A stretch of 64,000 nucleotides of DNA from Ruegeria_B marisflavi. GTDB taxonomy: Bacteria > Pseudomonadota > Alphaproteobacteria > Rhodobacterales > Rhodobacteraceae. The stretch is from NCBI RefSeq assembly GCF_025673445.1, contig NZ_JAOVQN010000011.1:62001-126000 (forward strand). Reading direction: 5' to 3'. The translations under genes and the position numbers were made by a program. Under the pieces are notes generated by a model. That model did not search any database, was not told the origin of the DNA, and saw only the letters and a list, made by a program, of their open reading frames with translations. This document shows, in pieces, positions 1-7,615 of the stretch (position 1 is the stretch's first letter; each line of letters begins with the position of its first letter).

Positions 1-729
1 AAACAGCTTGGTGCCCGCGTTGTTCTGGCGGCCAAAGCCTGCAAACCATTCCGGCCCGCGCCGCAGGATGGTCGGCACAACCGCGATGGACTCGACGTTG
101 TTGACCGTGGTCGGACAGCCATAAAGCCCCGCGCCCGCCGGGAAGGGCGGCTTCATCCGGGGCATGCCCTTCTTGCCTTCGAGGCTTTCGATCAGGGCTG
201 TTTCCTCGCCACAGATATAGGCGCCCGCGCCGTGATGCAGGTAAAGGTCGAAATCCCAGCCCGACTTGGCGGCGTTCTTGCCCAACAGACCCGCGTCATA
301 GGCCTCGTCAATCGCGGCCTGCAGCGCCTCGCGCTCGCGGATGTATTCGCCGCGAATGTAGATATAGCAGGCGTTTGCGTTCATCGCGAAACTGGCGATC
401 AGGCAGCCCTCGATCAGCGTGTGCGGATCGTGACGCATGATCTCGCGATCCTTGCAGGTGCCCGGCTCGGATTCGTCGGCATTGACCACCAGATAGGACG
501 GACGGCCATCGCTCTCCTTGGGCATGAAGGACCATTTCAGACCGGTGGGAAAGCCCGCGCCGCCGCGCCCGCGCAGCCCGCTGTCCTTCATCTGCTGGAT
601 GATCCAGTCCCGCCCCTTGGCGATGATGCCGGCGGTTCCGTCCCAATGGCCGCGTGCCATCGCGCCTTTCAGCGTGCGGTCGTGCATCCCGTAAAGATTG
701 GTAAAGATCCGGTCCTGATCCTTCAGCAT
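1..729 (-). CDS. nuoF: NADH-quinone oxidoreductase subunit F (partial, C-terminus outside window)
   Basis: NuoF is the 51-kDa subunit at the tip of the hydrophilic arm of complex I. It binds FMN and NADH and carries the N3 [4Fe-4S] cluster. Reading leftwards from the ATG at 729, an open frame of 243 codons reaches base 1 without a stop. The FMN-site motif GRGGAGFPTGLKW lies near residue 55, followed by NADESEPGT and ICGEETALIESLEG (nucleotide and FMN contacts of the family). The N3 cysteines lie in the missing C-terminal part. It is the last visible gene of the nuo operon, 9 bp after a small membrane protein gene. Confidence 0.97.
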   Translation of the reverse strand, partial: MLKDQDRIFTNLYGMHDRTLKGAMARGHWDGTAGIIAKGRDWIIQQMKDSGLRGRGGAGFPTGLKWSFMPKESDGRPSYLVVNADESEPGTCKDREIMRHDPHTLIEGCLIASFAMNANACYIYIRGEYIREREALQAAIDEAYDAGLLGKNAAKSGWDFDLYLHHGAGAYICGEETALIESLEGKKGMPRMKPPFPAGAGLYGCPTTVNNVESIAVVPTILRRGPEWFAGFGRQNNAGTKLF

Positions 730-738
730 GCTTCCTGC

Positions 739-966
739 CTACCTTTGGCTATCCTGACGCAGGCGCCAGAGTTGAAAAATGTTGATCACCGCATAGATGA
801 ACCCGGCAAGCGCGGCAAAATCGAAGAGCAGCGCGTACCGGCCCGGCAGCCCCAGCGCCGGACCGATGAACATCGACAGGACAAGCCACAGCACCATGGT
901 CACGGCGATGACCAAGGCGATGTGGCGACCCTTGCGGGCAATGTCCTGTTCCAGTTTCTCGTCCAT
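739..966 (-). CDS. small two-helix membrane protein in the nuo operon (DUF5337-like)
   Basis: A 75-residue protein starting MDEKLEQDIARKG, with two hydrophobic helices (about residues 18-38 and 45-65) and a charged tail ending RLRQDSQR. I chose ATG 966; a GTG at 984 would add six residues. It matches my memory of the DUF5337 family that sits in nuo clusters of Rhodobacteraceae. It lies between the 141-aa ORF and nuoF in the same orientation and so should be co-transcribed with complex I. Function is unknown; a complex I assembly or accessory role is inferred from position only. Confidence 0.75.
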   Translation of the reverse strand: MDEKLEQDIARKGRHIALVIAVTMVLWLVLSMFIGPALGLPGRYALLFDFAALAGFIYAVINIFQLWRLRQDSQR

Positions 967-987
967 GTTTCCAGTGCGCGCCACGGG

Positions 988-1413
988 TCACGCCGTGGCA
1001 CTGTTTCCTTCATATCGCCACGTGCCTTTGCGCGCGGCCAGTTCAGCTTCGCCTGGCAAGGCCTTGGACAGCTGAACCAATTTCATCTCTTCTGCGGTCT
1101 CGACTGTTGTCGCGACCGGCTCGGGTTCCGCTGCCGCGCTTGCCGCCGGTGCCGTCGGCGCCGGGGCGCTCGGGGCGACATCGGCCAGGGTTTGCGTGGC
1201 CAGTTCGGCCCGTTCCTGGGCCTCCTGCACCGCGCCGGACATCCGTCCGCCAAGGTAGCCGCCAGCGACAAAGGCCACCACACCTGCGATAGCGGCGGTC
1301 ATGACACTTGTCTGACCAAACACCAGGATCACCCCCGCCACTACGAGCCCGCCATAGGCTGCCCGTTTCCAGACACGCGTGGTGTCCGCCGTTTTATCCG
1401 TTGAGGTCGTCAT
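988..1413 (-). CDS. hypothetical membrane protein between nuoE and nuoF
   Basis: A 141-residue protein. A short polar N-terminus (MTTSTDKTADTTRVWK) is followed by two hydrophobic stretches (about 18-35 and 38-55), the second Gly/Ala rich. An Ala/Pro/Glu linker (about 75-105) and a short conserved-looking C-terminus ending KGTWRYEGN complete it. An AGGGAG ribosome site precedes the ATG. It is not a known core complex I subunit. Paracoccus nqo clusters are known to carry unidentified reading frames between core genes, and this fits that pattern. Function unknown. Confidence 0.75.
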   Translation of the reverse strand: MTTSTDKTADTTRVWKRAAYGGLVVAGVILVFGQTSVMTAAIAGVVAFVAGGYLGGRMSGAVQEAQERAELATQTLADVAPSAPAPTAPAASAAAEPEPVATTVETAEEMKLVQLSKALPGEAELAARKGTWRYEGNSATA

Positions 1414-1435
1414 GGTGTGGTCTCCCTGTTGTCAG

Positions 1436-2560
1436 TTATTCGTCGTAGAATCCGTCCTTTTTCGCCCGTTTGGCAAATTCCGTTTCTTCACCCGCCGCCA
1501 GTTGACGGGCCTGTTCGACCCAGCCGTCCCGTTCGATCCGGCCCTTAAATTTCAGCCGCGCATCGACCCAGGCCACCTGCGCCGGGGTCCAGGCCGCGAC
1601 CTGATCGAAATGGTGAAAGCCCAGCTCGTTAAGAAGAACTTCGAGTTTCGGCCCGACGCCCTTGAGCAGCTTGAGGTCGTCCGCCCCGCCCTCGCGCGCG
1701 GCGCTCAAGGTCAGGGGTTTTTCCTCACCCACCTCTTTCGTAGCCGTCTCGGGCTTAAACTTGGCCTCGGGTGTCTGCTTGACTGCCGGTTTCGGCGCGG
1801 CGGGTGCGGGCGGCGGGCTGACCTTGCCCGCACGGCTGGCAACCGTGCCATCCTTACCAATCCAGGGGGTCAGCAGCGGCACCTCGGTGCCGTCGATCCG
1901 CTTGACCGTATCGCCGATATCGGTGGCCAGCTGCACGCTGGCATTATAGCGGGTCTTGCCGCTGTCATAGTCGGTCAGGCTGCTCAGACCCTTGAGCGGT
2001 TCCGACGCGTAACGCCCATTCTGTGGACCCGGAACCGGCACCTTGCCAGCGGCCAGCTCGTCCAGAAGCTCACCGAACCGCTTGGCGGTCAGGTCCTCGT
2101 AATAATCCTTACCGATCTGCGCCATGGGCGCGTTGGTGCAAGACCCGAGGCATTCCACCTCTTCCCAGCTGAACTTGCCATCGGCAGACAGGGTATGTGG
2201 CTTGTCGGCGATCTTTTCCTTGCAGACCGCGATCAGGTCCTCGGCGCCGCAGATCATGCAGGAGGTGGTGCCGCAGATCTGGATATGCGCAACACTTCCA
2301 ACCGGTTGCAGCTGGAACATGAAGTAGAAGGAGGCCACTTCCAGAACCCGGATGTAGGCCATGCCAAGCATATCGGCGATGGTTTCGATGGCGGGCCGGG
2401 TCAGCCAGCCCTCTTGCTCCTGCGCGCGCCACAAGAGCGGGATAACCGCGCTGGCCTGGCGGCCTTCGGGAAACTTGGTGACCTGCGCCTGCGCCCAAGC
2501 CAGGTTGGCGGGGGTAAAGGCGAAGCTGTCGGGCTGTTCGGGATGCAGACGGCGGAGCAT
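1436..2560 (-). CDS. nuoE: NADH-quinone oxidoreductase subunit E with C-terminal HhH-like extension
   Basis: NuoE is the 24-kDa subunit holding the N1a [2Fe-2S] cluster beside NuoF. The product is 374 residues, far longer than the roughly 160-240 of most NuoE proteins. The thioredoxin-like domain (about 1-165) has the four cluster cysteines C96, C101, C137 and C141 (CGTTSC and CLGSC). An Ala/Pro/Lys linker (about 245-295) follows. The last 70 residues contain LLKGVGPKLEVLLNELGF, a helix-hairpin-helix-like motif also found in unrelated bacterial proteins. The open frame extends further upstream, but the ATG at 2560 shares one base with the nuoD stop (TAATG) and starts the conserved sequence MLRRLHPEQ. 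Confidence 0.95.
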   Translation of the reverse strand: MLRRLHPEQPDSFAFTPANLAWAQAQVTKFPEGRQASAVIPLLWRAQEQEGWLTRPAIETIADMLGMAYIRVLEVASFYFMFQLQPVGSVAHIQICGTTSCMICGAEDLIAVCKEKIADKPHTLSADGKFSWEEVECLGSCTNAPMAQIGKDYYEDLTAKRFGELLDELAAGKVPVPGPQNGRYASEPLKGLSSLTDYDSGKTRYNASVQLATDIGDTVKRIDGTEVPLLTPWIGKDGTVASRAGKVSPPPAPAAPKPAVKQTPEAKFKPETATKEVGEEKPLTLSAAREGGADDLKLLKGVGPKLEVLLNELGFHHFDQVAAWTPAQVAWVDARLKFKGRIERDGWVEQARQLAAGEETEFAKRAKKDGFYDE

Positions 2561-3777
2561 TAGCGGTCGATCTCTCCAAAAACGATGTCCATCGTGCCGA
2601 TAATGGCGGCGACGTCGGCCAACTGGTGGCCCTTGGCGACATGGTCCATCGCCTGAAGATGCAGATAGCCCGGCGCCCGGATCTTGGAGCGGTAGGGTTT
2701 GTTGGTGCCATCGGCCACCAAGTAAACGCCGAACTCGCCCTTGGGCGCCTCGACGGCGGCATAGACCTCGCCCGCGGGCACGTGGAACCCTTCGGTGTAG
2801 AGCTTGAAGTGATGGATCAGGCTTTCCATCGAGGTTTTCATGTCGCCGCGTTTCGGCGGGGTCAGCTTGCCGCGCGCCAGCACGTCGCCGGGGCAATCGC
2901 GCAGCTTGGCAATGGCCTGACGGATGATCGAGATCGACTGGCGCATCTCTTCCATCCGGCAAAGGTAACGGTCGTAGCAATCGCCGTTCTTGCCCACCGG
3001 CACCTGGAATTCGAATTCGTCATAGCACTCATAGGGCTGCGCACGGCGCAGGTCCCAGGCAAGACCCGAGCCGCGCACCATCACGCCCGAGAAGCCATAC
3101 TCCAGGATCTCTTCCTCGGTCACCACCCCGATATCGCAGTTGCGCTGCTTGAAGATACGGTTCTCGGTCAACAGCCCGTCGATATCGTCGAGTACCTTAG
3201 GGAAGCTGTGGCTCCACGCTTCAATATCGTCCAACAGCGCGTCGGGCAGATCCTGATGCACCCCGCCGGGCCGGAAATAGGCCGCGTGCAGACGCGCACC
3301 ACAGGCCCGCTCGTAAAACACCATCAGCTTTTCACGCTCTTCAAAGCCCCAGAGCGGCGGGGTTAGCGCGCCCACGTCCATCGCCTGGGTGGTCACGTTC
3401 AAGAGGTGGTTCAGGATACGGCCGATTTCGGAATAGAGCACCCGGATCAGGCTGCCCCGGCGCGGCACCTCGACGCCCGTCAACCGCTCGATCGCCAGAC
3501 ACCAGGCATGTTCCTGGTTCATCGGCGCCACGTAATCGAGCCGGTCGAAATACGGCAGGTTTTGCAGATAGGTACGGCTTTCCATCAGCTTTTCGGTGCC
3601 GCGATGCAACAGCCCGATATGCGGGTCGCAACGCTCGACGATCTCGCCGTCAAGCTCCAGCACCAGACGCAGCACGCCATGAGCCGCAGGGTGCTGCGGC
3701 CCGAAGTTGATGTTGAAGTTGCGGATCTTCTGCTCGCCCGTCAGCGCGTCCTCGAAGCCCTTGCCGCCATCCATCAT
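2560..3777 (-). CDS. nuoD: NADH-quinone oxidoreductase subunit D
   Basis: NuoD is the 49-kDa subunit of complex I and forms the quinone-binding site together with NuoB. The 405-residue product is of normal length. It has the family sequences NFGPQHPAAHGVLRLVLELD (about 25-45), HIGLLHRGTEKLME, and the C-terminal DIVFGEIDR. An AGGAGAG ribosome site lies just before the first of two adjacent ATG codons. The nuoE start overlaps its stop by one base, suggesting translational coupling. Confidence 0.98.
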   Translation of the reverse strand: MMDGGKGFEDALTGEQKIRNFNINFGPQHPAAHGVLRLVLELDGEIVERCDPHIGLLHRGTEKLMESRTYLQNLPYFDRLDYVAPMNQEHAWCLAIERLTGVEVPRRGSLIRVLYSEIGRILNHLLNVTTQAMDVGALTPPLWGFEEREKLMVFYERACGARLHAAYFRPGGVHQDLPDALLDDIEAWSHSFPKVLDDIDGLLTENRIFKQRNCDIGVVTEEEILEYGFSGVMVRGSGLAWDLRRAQPYECYDEFEFQVPVGKNGDCYDRYLCRMEEMRQSISIIRQAIAKLRDCPGDVLARGKLTPPKRGDMKTSMESLIHHFKLYTEGFHVPAGEVYAAVEAPKGEFGVYLVADGTNKPYRSKIRAPGYLHLQAMDHVAKGHQLADVAAIIGTMDIVFGEIDR

Positions 3778-3846
3778 CTGTCTCTCCTGTCCGGGCCATC
3801 CCGGATCACAATTCGCCCCAGAGCCTCGGCCCCAACGCTGGCGCGG

Positions 3847-3978
3847 TCAGCGCCGCTGGTTCTTTTTCGCCCCTGCCCGGATCCGGACGCGGTGCGTTTC
3901 GGCTGCCTTGATCGCGGCCCCAGCAAGGATCACCCCGAGTGCCGCCAGTGCTGTCAATTCCCCCAGGATCGCCGTCAT
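3847..3978 (-). CDS. 43-residue membrane peptide in the nuo operon
   Basis: A short ORF starting MTAILGELTALAALGVILAG, with one hydrophobic helix (about 3-25) and a strongly basic tail ending RAGAKKNQRR. Its ATG follows the stop of the 57-residue ORF after a single base, and it is read in the same direction as nuoC and nuoD, which argues that it is translated. No function can be assigned; the basic tail predicts a single-pass protein with the C-terminus in the cytoplasm. Confidence 0.5.
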   Translation of the reverse strand: MTAILGELTALAALGVILAGAAIKAAETHRVRIRAGAKKNQRR

Positions 3979-3979
3979 C

Positions 3980-4153
3980 TCACCTGCGCTCCAACTCTTG
4001 CAGCTTGACCGCCATCCACCAAAGCAGCGCAATCGCCCCGATGGGAACCACGCAGACCAACGCCCAGTATTTGTCGATCCCGAAGTGAGGCAGCAGTTTC
4101 AACATCGGCACGATGGTCGCAACGGTCCACACGAGCCAGAAGAGGAATTCCAT
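3980..4153 (-). CDS. 57-residue membrane protein coupled to nuoC
   Basis: An ORF of 57 codons, starting MEFLFWLVWTVATIVPMLKL and ending with a basic helix LQELERR. It has two hydrophobic helices (about 2-20 and 30-48). The ATG overlaps the nuoC stop as TGATG, and the stop is followed one base later by the next small ORF. This tight coupling inside the nuo operon is the main evidence that it is real. The sequence has the look of a PLD-type short membrane protein (two helices with a LPHFGIDKYW loop), but I do not recognise a named family with certainty. Confidence 0.7.
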   Translation of the reverse strand: MEFLFWLVWTVATIVPMLKLLPHFGIDKYWALVCVVPIGAIALLWWMAVKLQELERR

Positions 4154-4758
4154 CACTTGGCCTCCTTCTTCTCATCCCCCGGAAGAATGTAGTTTGCGCC
4201 TTCCCAAGGGGACATGAAATCGAATTGCCTGTACTCCTGCACCAGGCTCACGGGTTCGTAGACCACCCGCTTTTCCGCCTCGTCATACCGCACCTCGGTA
4301 TAGCCTGTGGTCGGGAAATCCTTGCGCAACGGATAGCCGCGAAAGCCATAGTCGGTCAGGATGCGGCGCAGGTCGGGGTGACCAGTGAACAGGATGCCGA
4401 ACATGTCGAACACCTCGCGCTCGAACCAGTTGGCCGAGGGATGAACCCTCAAGATGGACGGAACCATCTCGTCTTCACGGATCGATACCCGCAGCCGGAT
4501 ACGCTGGTTCTGATACATGCTGAGGAAATGGTAGACCACATCGAACCGCTTGGCGCGCTCGGGGTAATCGACAGCGGTGATATCGACCAGGGTCGAGAAC
4601 CGGCAAGATTGATTCGATTTCAGGAAATCGACAAATTCGACCAGGTTCGAAGGCGCCACGTCGACATTCAGCTCGCCAAAAGCGATGTCCCAGGACAACA
4701 CGCAATCTGCGCGCTTAAGTTCCAGTTGCATGCCCAGTTCTGTCAGTGCTTCACTCAT
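4153..4758 (-). CDS. nuoC: NADH-quinone oxidoreductase subunit C
   Basis: NuoC is the 30-kDa subunit of the complex I connecting module, separate from NuoD here (fused in E. coli). The product has 201 residues. Family markers are DITAVDYPERAKRFDVVYHF (about 59-78), the signature region around WFEREVFDMFGI, and GHPDLRRILTDYGFRGYPLR. It starts 12 bp after the nuoB stop and its own stop overlaps the next small ORF. Confidence 0.97.
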   Translation of the reverse strand: MSEALTELGMQLELKRADCVLSWDIAFGELNVDVAPSNLVEFVDFLKSNQSCRFSTLVDITAVDYPERAKRFDVVYHFLSMYQNQRIRLRVSIREDEMVPSILRVHPSANWFEREVFDMFGILFTGHPDLRRILTDYGFRGYPLRKDFPTTGYTEVRYDEAEKRVVYEPVSLVQEYRQFDFMSPWEGANYILPGDEKKEAK

Positions 4759-4770
4759 ACCCGGGTCCCC

Positions 4771-5304
4771 TCAGCGCACGATGGTGCCGGTGCGGCGGAT
4801 CTTGCGTTGCAGTTGCAACAGCCCATACAGCAGCGCCTCGGCGGTCGGCGGGCAGCCCGGCACATAGATGTCGACCGGCACGATCCGGTCACAGCCGCGC
4901 ACAACGCTGTAGCTGTAGTGATAGTAACCGCCGCCATTGGCGCAGGAGCCCATCGAGATTACGTAGCGCGGCTCGGGCATCTGGTCATAGACCTTGCGCA
5001 GCGCGGGCGCCATCTTGTTGGTGAGCGTACCGGCAACGATCATCACGTCCGACTGGCGCGGCGAGGCGCGCGGCGCGATGCCAAAGCGTTCGGCGTCATA
5101 GCGCGGCATCGAGGTATGCATCATCTCGACCGCGCAGCAGGCCAGACCGAATGTCATCCAGTGCAGCGAGCCGGTACGCGCCCAGTTGATGATATCCTCG
5201 GTCGAGGTCAGCAGGAAACCCTTGTCCTGCAACTCGGCATTCAGGGCCTGGGTGGCGACTTCCTTGTCGACGCCCGCGGTATTGGCACCCGTCATCACTG
5301 CCAT
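4771..5304 (-). CDS. nuoB: NADH-quinone oxidoreductase subunit B
   Basis: NuoB carries cluster N2, the last iron-sulfur centre before quinone. With the start at ATG 5304 the product has 177 residues. The N2 ligands are present as the adjacent pair C56-C57 (TFGLACCAVEMM), C121 (SMGSCANGGG) and C151 (YVPGCPPTAEAL). The frame is open to 5325, but the chosen ATG overlaps nuoA by only 10 bp and gives the usual N-terminus length. Confidence 0.97.
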   Translation of the reverse strand: MAVMTGANTAGVDKEVATQALNAELQDKGFLLTSTEDIINWARTGSLHWMTFGLACCAVEMMHTSMPRYDAERFGIAPRASPRQSDVMIVAGTLTNKMAPALRKVYDQMPEPRYVISMGSCANGGGYYHYSYSVVRGCDRIVPVDIYVPGCPPTAEALLYGLLQLQRKIRRTGTIVR

Positions 5305-5660
5305 TCCAGCGCCCCTTTCTTCCATTCATAGGCAAAGCCGATGGTCAGCACGCCCAAGAACACCATCATCGACCAGAATCCCACATCGCTGATGTCCTTG
5401 AACCCCACGGCCCAAGGGAACAGAAAGGCGATTTCCAAGTCGAAGATGATAAACAGGATCGACACCAGATAGAACCGGACGTCGAATTTCATCCGCGCGT
5501 CGTCGAAGGCGTTGAACCCGCATTCATATGCGCTGACCTTTTCGGGATCGGGATTACGCACGGCCAGAACCACCGCAGCGAGAATCAGAACTATGCCAAG
5601 ACCGGCTGCGACGACCAGAAACACGAGGATCGGGAGGTATTCCCGCAACAGCTCTTCCAC
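5295..5660 (-). CDS. nuoA: NADH-quinone oxidoreductase subunit A
   Basis: NuoA is a small membrane subunit of complex I (ND3 homologue). The 121-residue protein has three transmembrane helices (about 8-30, 62-82 and 90-110). The family loop YECGFNAFDDARMKFDVRFY between helices 1 and 2 is the ND3 signature. The start codon is GTG at 5660, supported by an AGGAG ribosome site about seven bases upstream and by the lack of any other start. It is the first gene of the nuo operon. Confidence 0.97.
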   Translation of the reverse strand: MEELLREYLPILVFLVVAAGLGIVLILAAVVLAVRNPDPEKVSAYECGFNAFDDARMKFDVRFYLVSILFIIFDLEIAFLFPWAVGFKDISDVGFWSMMVFLGVLTIGFAYEWKKGALEWQ

Positions 5661-5723
5661 GAGTGGCTCCTTTCCTGCGCGTCCCGTTTGGACGCACCGT
5701 CAATTGGCGTGTTGACTCGACCT

Positions 5724-5752
5724 TCTCTAACCGCGCCCGCGCAGAGGGTCAA
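5724..5752 (-). promoter_or_regulatory. sigma-70-type promoter for the nuo operon
   Basis: On the minus strand a TTGACC -35 box (5752-5747) and a TAGAGA -10 box (5729-5724) are separated by exactly 17 bp, in the 186-bp gap between liuC and nuoA. The -10 box ends 63 bp before the nuoA GTG. Match to consensus and position are seen directly; activity is inferred. Confidence 0.65.
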
Positions 5753-5846
5753 CTGAACGAAAGCCCGCAGCGACGCATATTTCGACGCAGGCAAACATAG
5801 TTTTTCGTGAATGTTATCAGTCCTAAATCCTGGGCGTGACTGGACC

Positions 5847-6635
5847 CTAAACCTGAGTATTCCATGCAGGTTTCCGTTTTTCAAAGAAGGCACCAATTCC
5901 TTCATGCGCCTCCTCGGTTTCCCATCGGTCCACCAGCGCCTGGATTGTCCGGTCGATCGCGGCATCGTCGATCCGTGGGCCCAGATCGCGGATCAGCGCC
6001 TTGGCCGAGGCAACCGCACCGGGCGCACAAGCGAGATAGGGGGCAACCTCCGCCTCGACGGCAGCCGAGAGTTCTTCGGCCGGGACCGCTCTGGCCAAAA
6101 GGCCCAGTTCAACCGCCTCAGACGCGCCAAATATCCTGCCCGACATGAACACCCGGCGGGCCCGCGCCTCACCCATGCGGGCAATGACATAGGGGCCGAT
6201 GGTGGCCGGGATGATACCTAGGCGGGTTTCCGTCAGGCCCATTTTCAGGCTCTCCACTCCGATGGCGATATCGCAGACGCTGGCCATCCCCACCCCGCCG
6301 CCAAAGGCATTGCCCTGTACCGCGCCGATCAGCGGCTTGGGCAGGGTATTGAGGGCCTGAAGCATCTCGGCAAGCTTGCGCGCCTCGACAAAGCGGGTGG
6401 CGGCATCCGCCGCCATCTGCGCCTGCATCCAGGCCAGATCGCCCCCGGCGCAGAATGTCTTGCCCGCGCCGGTCAGAACCACGACGCGCACAGCCTCATC
6501 CACCGCCAGTTCCCCGGCCGCCCGGGTCAGGTCCGCCAGCATCTGTGCCGACATCGCATTATGCTTGTCCACCCGGTTCAGGGTAAGCGTTGCAACGCCG
6601 CGCGGGTCGGTCTCGATTGTGATGGTCTGATACAT
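5847..6635 (-). CDS. liuC: enoyl-CoA hydratase family: probable methylglutaconyl-CoA hydratase
   Basis: A crotonase-fold enzyme of 262 residues, expected to hydrate 3-methylglutaconyl-CoA to HMG-CoA in leucine breakdown. Crotonase features are NRVDKHNAMS near the N-terminus, the oxyanion-hole segment GAGKTFCAGGDLAWM (about 60-75), and GNAFGGGVGMASVCDIAIG (about 110-128). Specificity is inferred from its place in a complete leucine operon beside HMG-CoA lyase. The ATG at 6635 has a GAGGAG ribosome site five bases upstream; an in-frame GTG two codons earlier is less likely. Confidence 0.88.
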   Translation of the reverse strand: MYQTITIETDPRGVATLTLNRVDKHNAMSAQMLADLTRAAGELAVDEAVRVVVLTGAGKTFCAGGDLAWMQAQMAADAATRFVEARKLAEMLQALNTLPKPLIGAVQGNAFGGGVGMASVCDIAIGVESLKMGLTETRLGIIPATIGPYVIARMGEARARRVFMSGRIFGASEAVELGLLARAVPAEELSAAVEAEVAPYLACAPGAVASAKALIRDLGPRIDDAAIDRTIQALVDRWETEEAHEGIGAFFEKRKPAWNTQV

Positions 6636-6694
6636 GGTCACTCCTCAACAGCCGCCTTGCGGCAGGTAAATCAGGGCTAAACTGACACTCTGGT

Positions 6695-7549
6695 TCAGGC
6701 GGCCCGCATGTTGCGGGCCATCTCTGCCGCTTCTTCGATAACGCCCATATCCAGCCCGGTCCGATAGCCGAGACGTTCCAGATGGGCAGCGACCGCCTCG
6801 GTCGCGACGTTGCCCGCAGCGCCCGGAGCATAAGGGCAGCCCCCAAGCCCACCAACTGCCGCATCGAACACACGCACGCCCAGCGCCAGCGAGGCGTCGA
6901 TATTGGCCAGCGCCCGGCCTGCGGTGTCGTGGTAGTGCCCGGCCAGTCGCGTAACAGGAACCCTTTCGCGCACCGCCAACAGCATCCGCGCGATCTTGTC
7001 GGGCGTTGCCTGCCCGATGGTGTCCCCCAGCGAAATCTCGTAGCAGCCCAGCGAGAACAAACGGTCGGCCACCTCGGCCACCTTTTCCGGCGGCGTCGGC
7101 CCGTCATAGGGGCAATCCGTCACGCAAGAGACATAGCCGCGCACCGGCAGGTCGATATGACGCGCAGCCTTCAGGATCGGCTTGAACCGCTCGATGCTCT
7201 CTTCGATCGTGGCATTGATATTGGCCTTCGAAAACCCCTCGGACGCCGAGGCGAAAATCGCGATTTCATCCGCCTTGGCCGCAAGCGCGTCCTCGTATCC
7301 CCGCATGTTGGGGGTCAGCGCAGCATATCTGATACCATCGCCGCGTGTGATGCCTGCCAGCACCTCGGCCGAGCCCGCCATCTGCGGCACCCACTTGGGT
7401 GAAACGAAGCTTGCCACCTCGATCCGGTTGAACCCTGCCCGGCTCAGGCAGTCCACCAGGGCGACCTTGTCCTTTACAGGGATCTCGCGCTTTTCGTTTT
7501 GCAGCCCGTCGCGCGGACCCACCTCGAAAATCTCGACAAAATCGCCCAT
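6695..7549 (-). CDS. mvaB: hydroxymethylglutaryl-CoA lyase
   Basis: Cleaves HMG-CoA to acetyl-CoA and acetoacetate, the last step of leucine degradation (LiuE in the liu naming). The 284-residue protein has the family start EVGPRDGLQNEK with the catalytic Arg and metal-binding Asp, a SLGDTIGQATP segment, HYHDTAGRALANI, and the cysteine loop GLGGCPYAPGAAGNVATE. It lies 59 bp upstream of liuC in the same direction, with a good AGGAG site before its ATG. Confidence 0.96.
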   Translation of the reverse strand: MGDFVEIFEVGPRDGLQNEKREIPVKDKVALVDCLSRAGFNRIEVASFVSPKWVPQMAGSAEVLAGITRGDGIRYAALTPNMRGYEDALAAKADEIAIFASASEGFSKANINATIEESIERFKPILKAARHIDLPVRGYVSCVTDCPYDGPTPPEKVAEVADRLFSLGCYEISLGDTIGQATPDKIARMLLAVRERVPVTRLAGHYHDTAGRALANIDASLALGVRVFDAAVGGLGGCPYAPGAAGNVATEAVAAHLERLGYRTGLDMGVIEEAAEMARNMRAA

Positions 7550-7615
7550 CTGCGTACTCCTGCTTCGTTCTGGTTCAGGACACCATTAGCACGACGGAAA
7601 TGAACCGTCGTGCGC

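Noticed and set aside
232..1404. Plus-strand open frame of 390 codons
   Set aside because: It lies antisense to nuoF and two small nuo ORFs; the translation is Arg/Ala/His rich with no family features, a GC-driven shadow.
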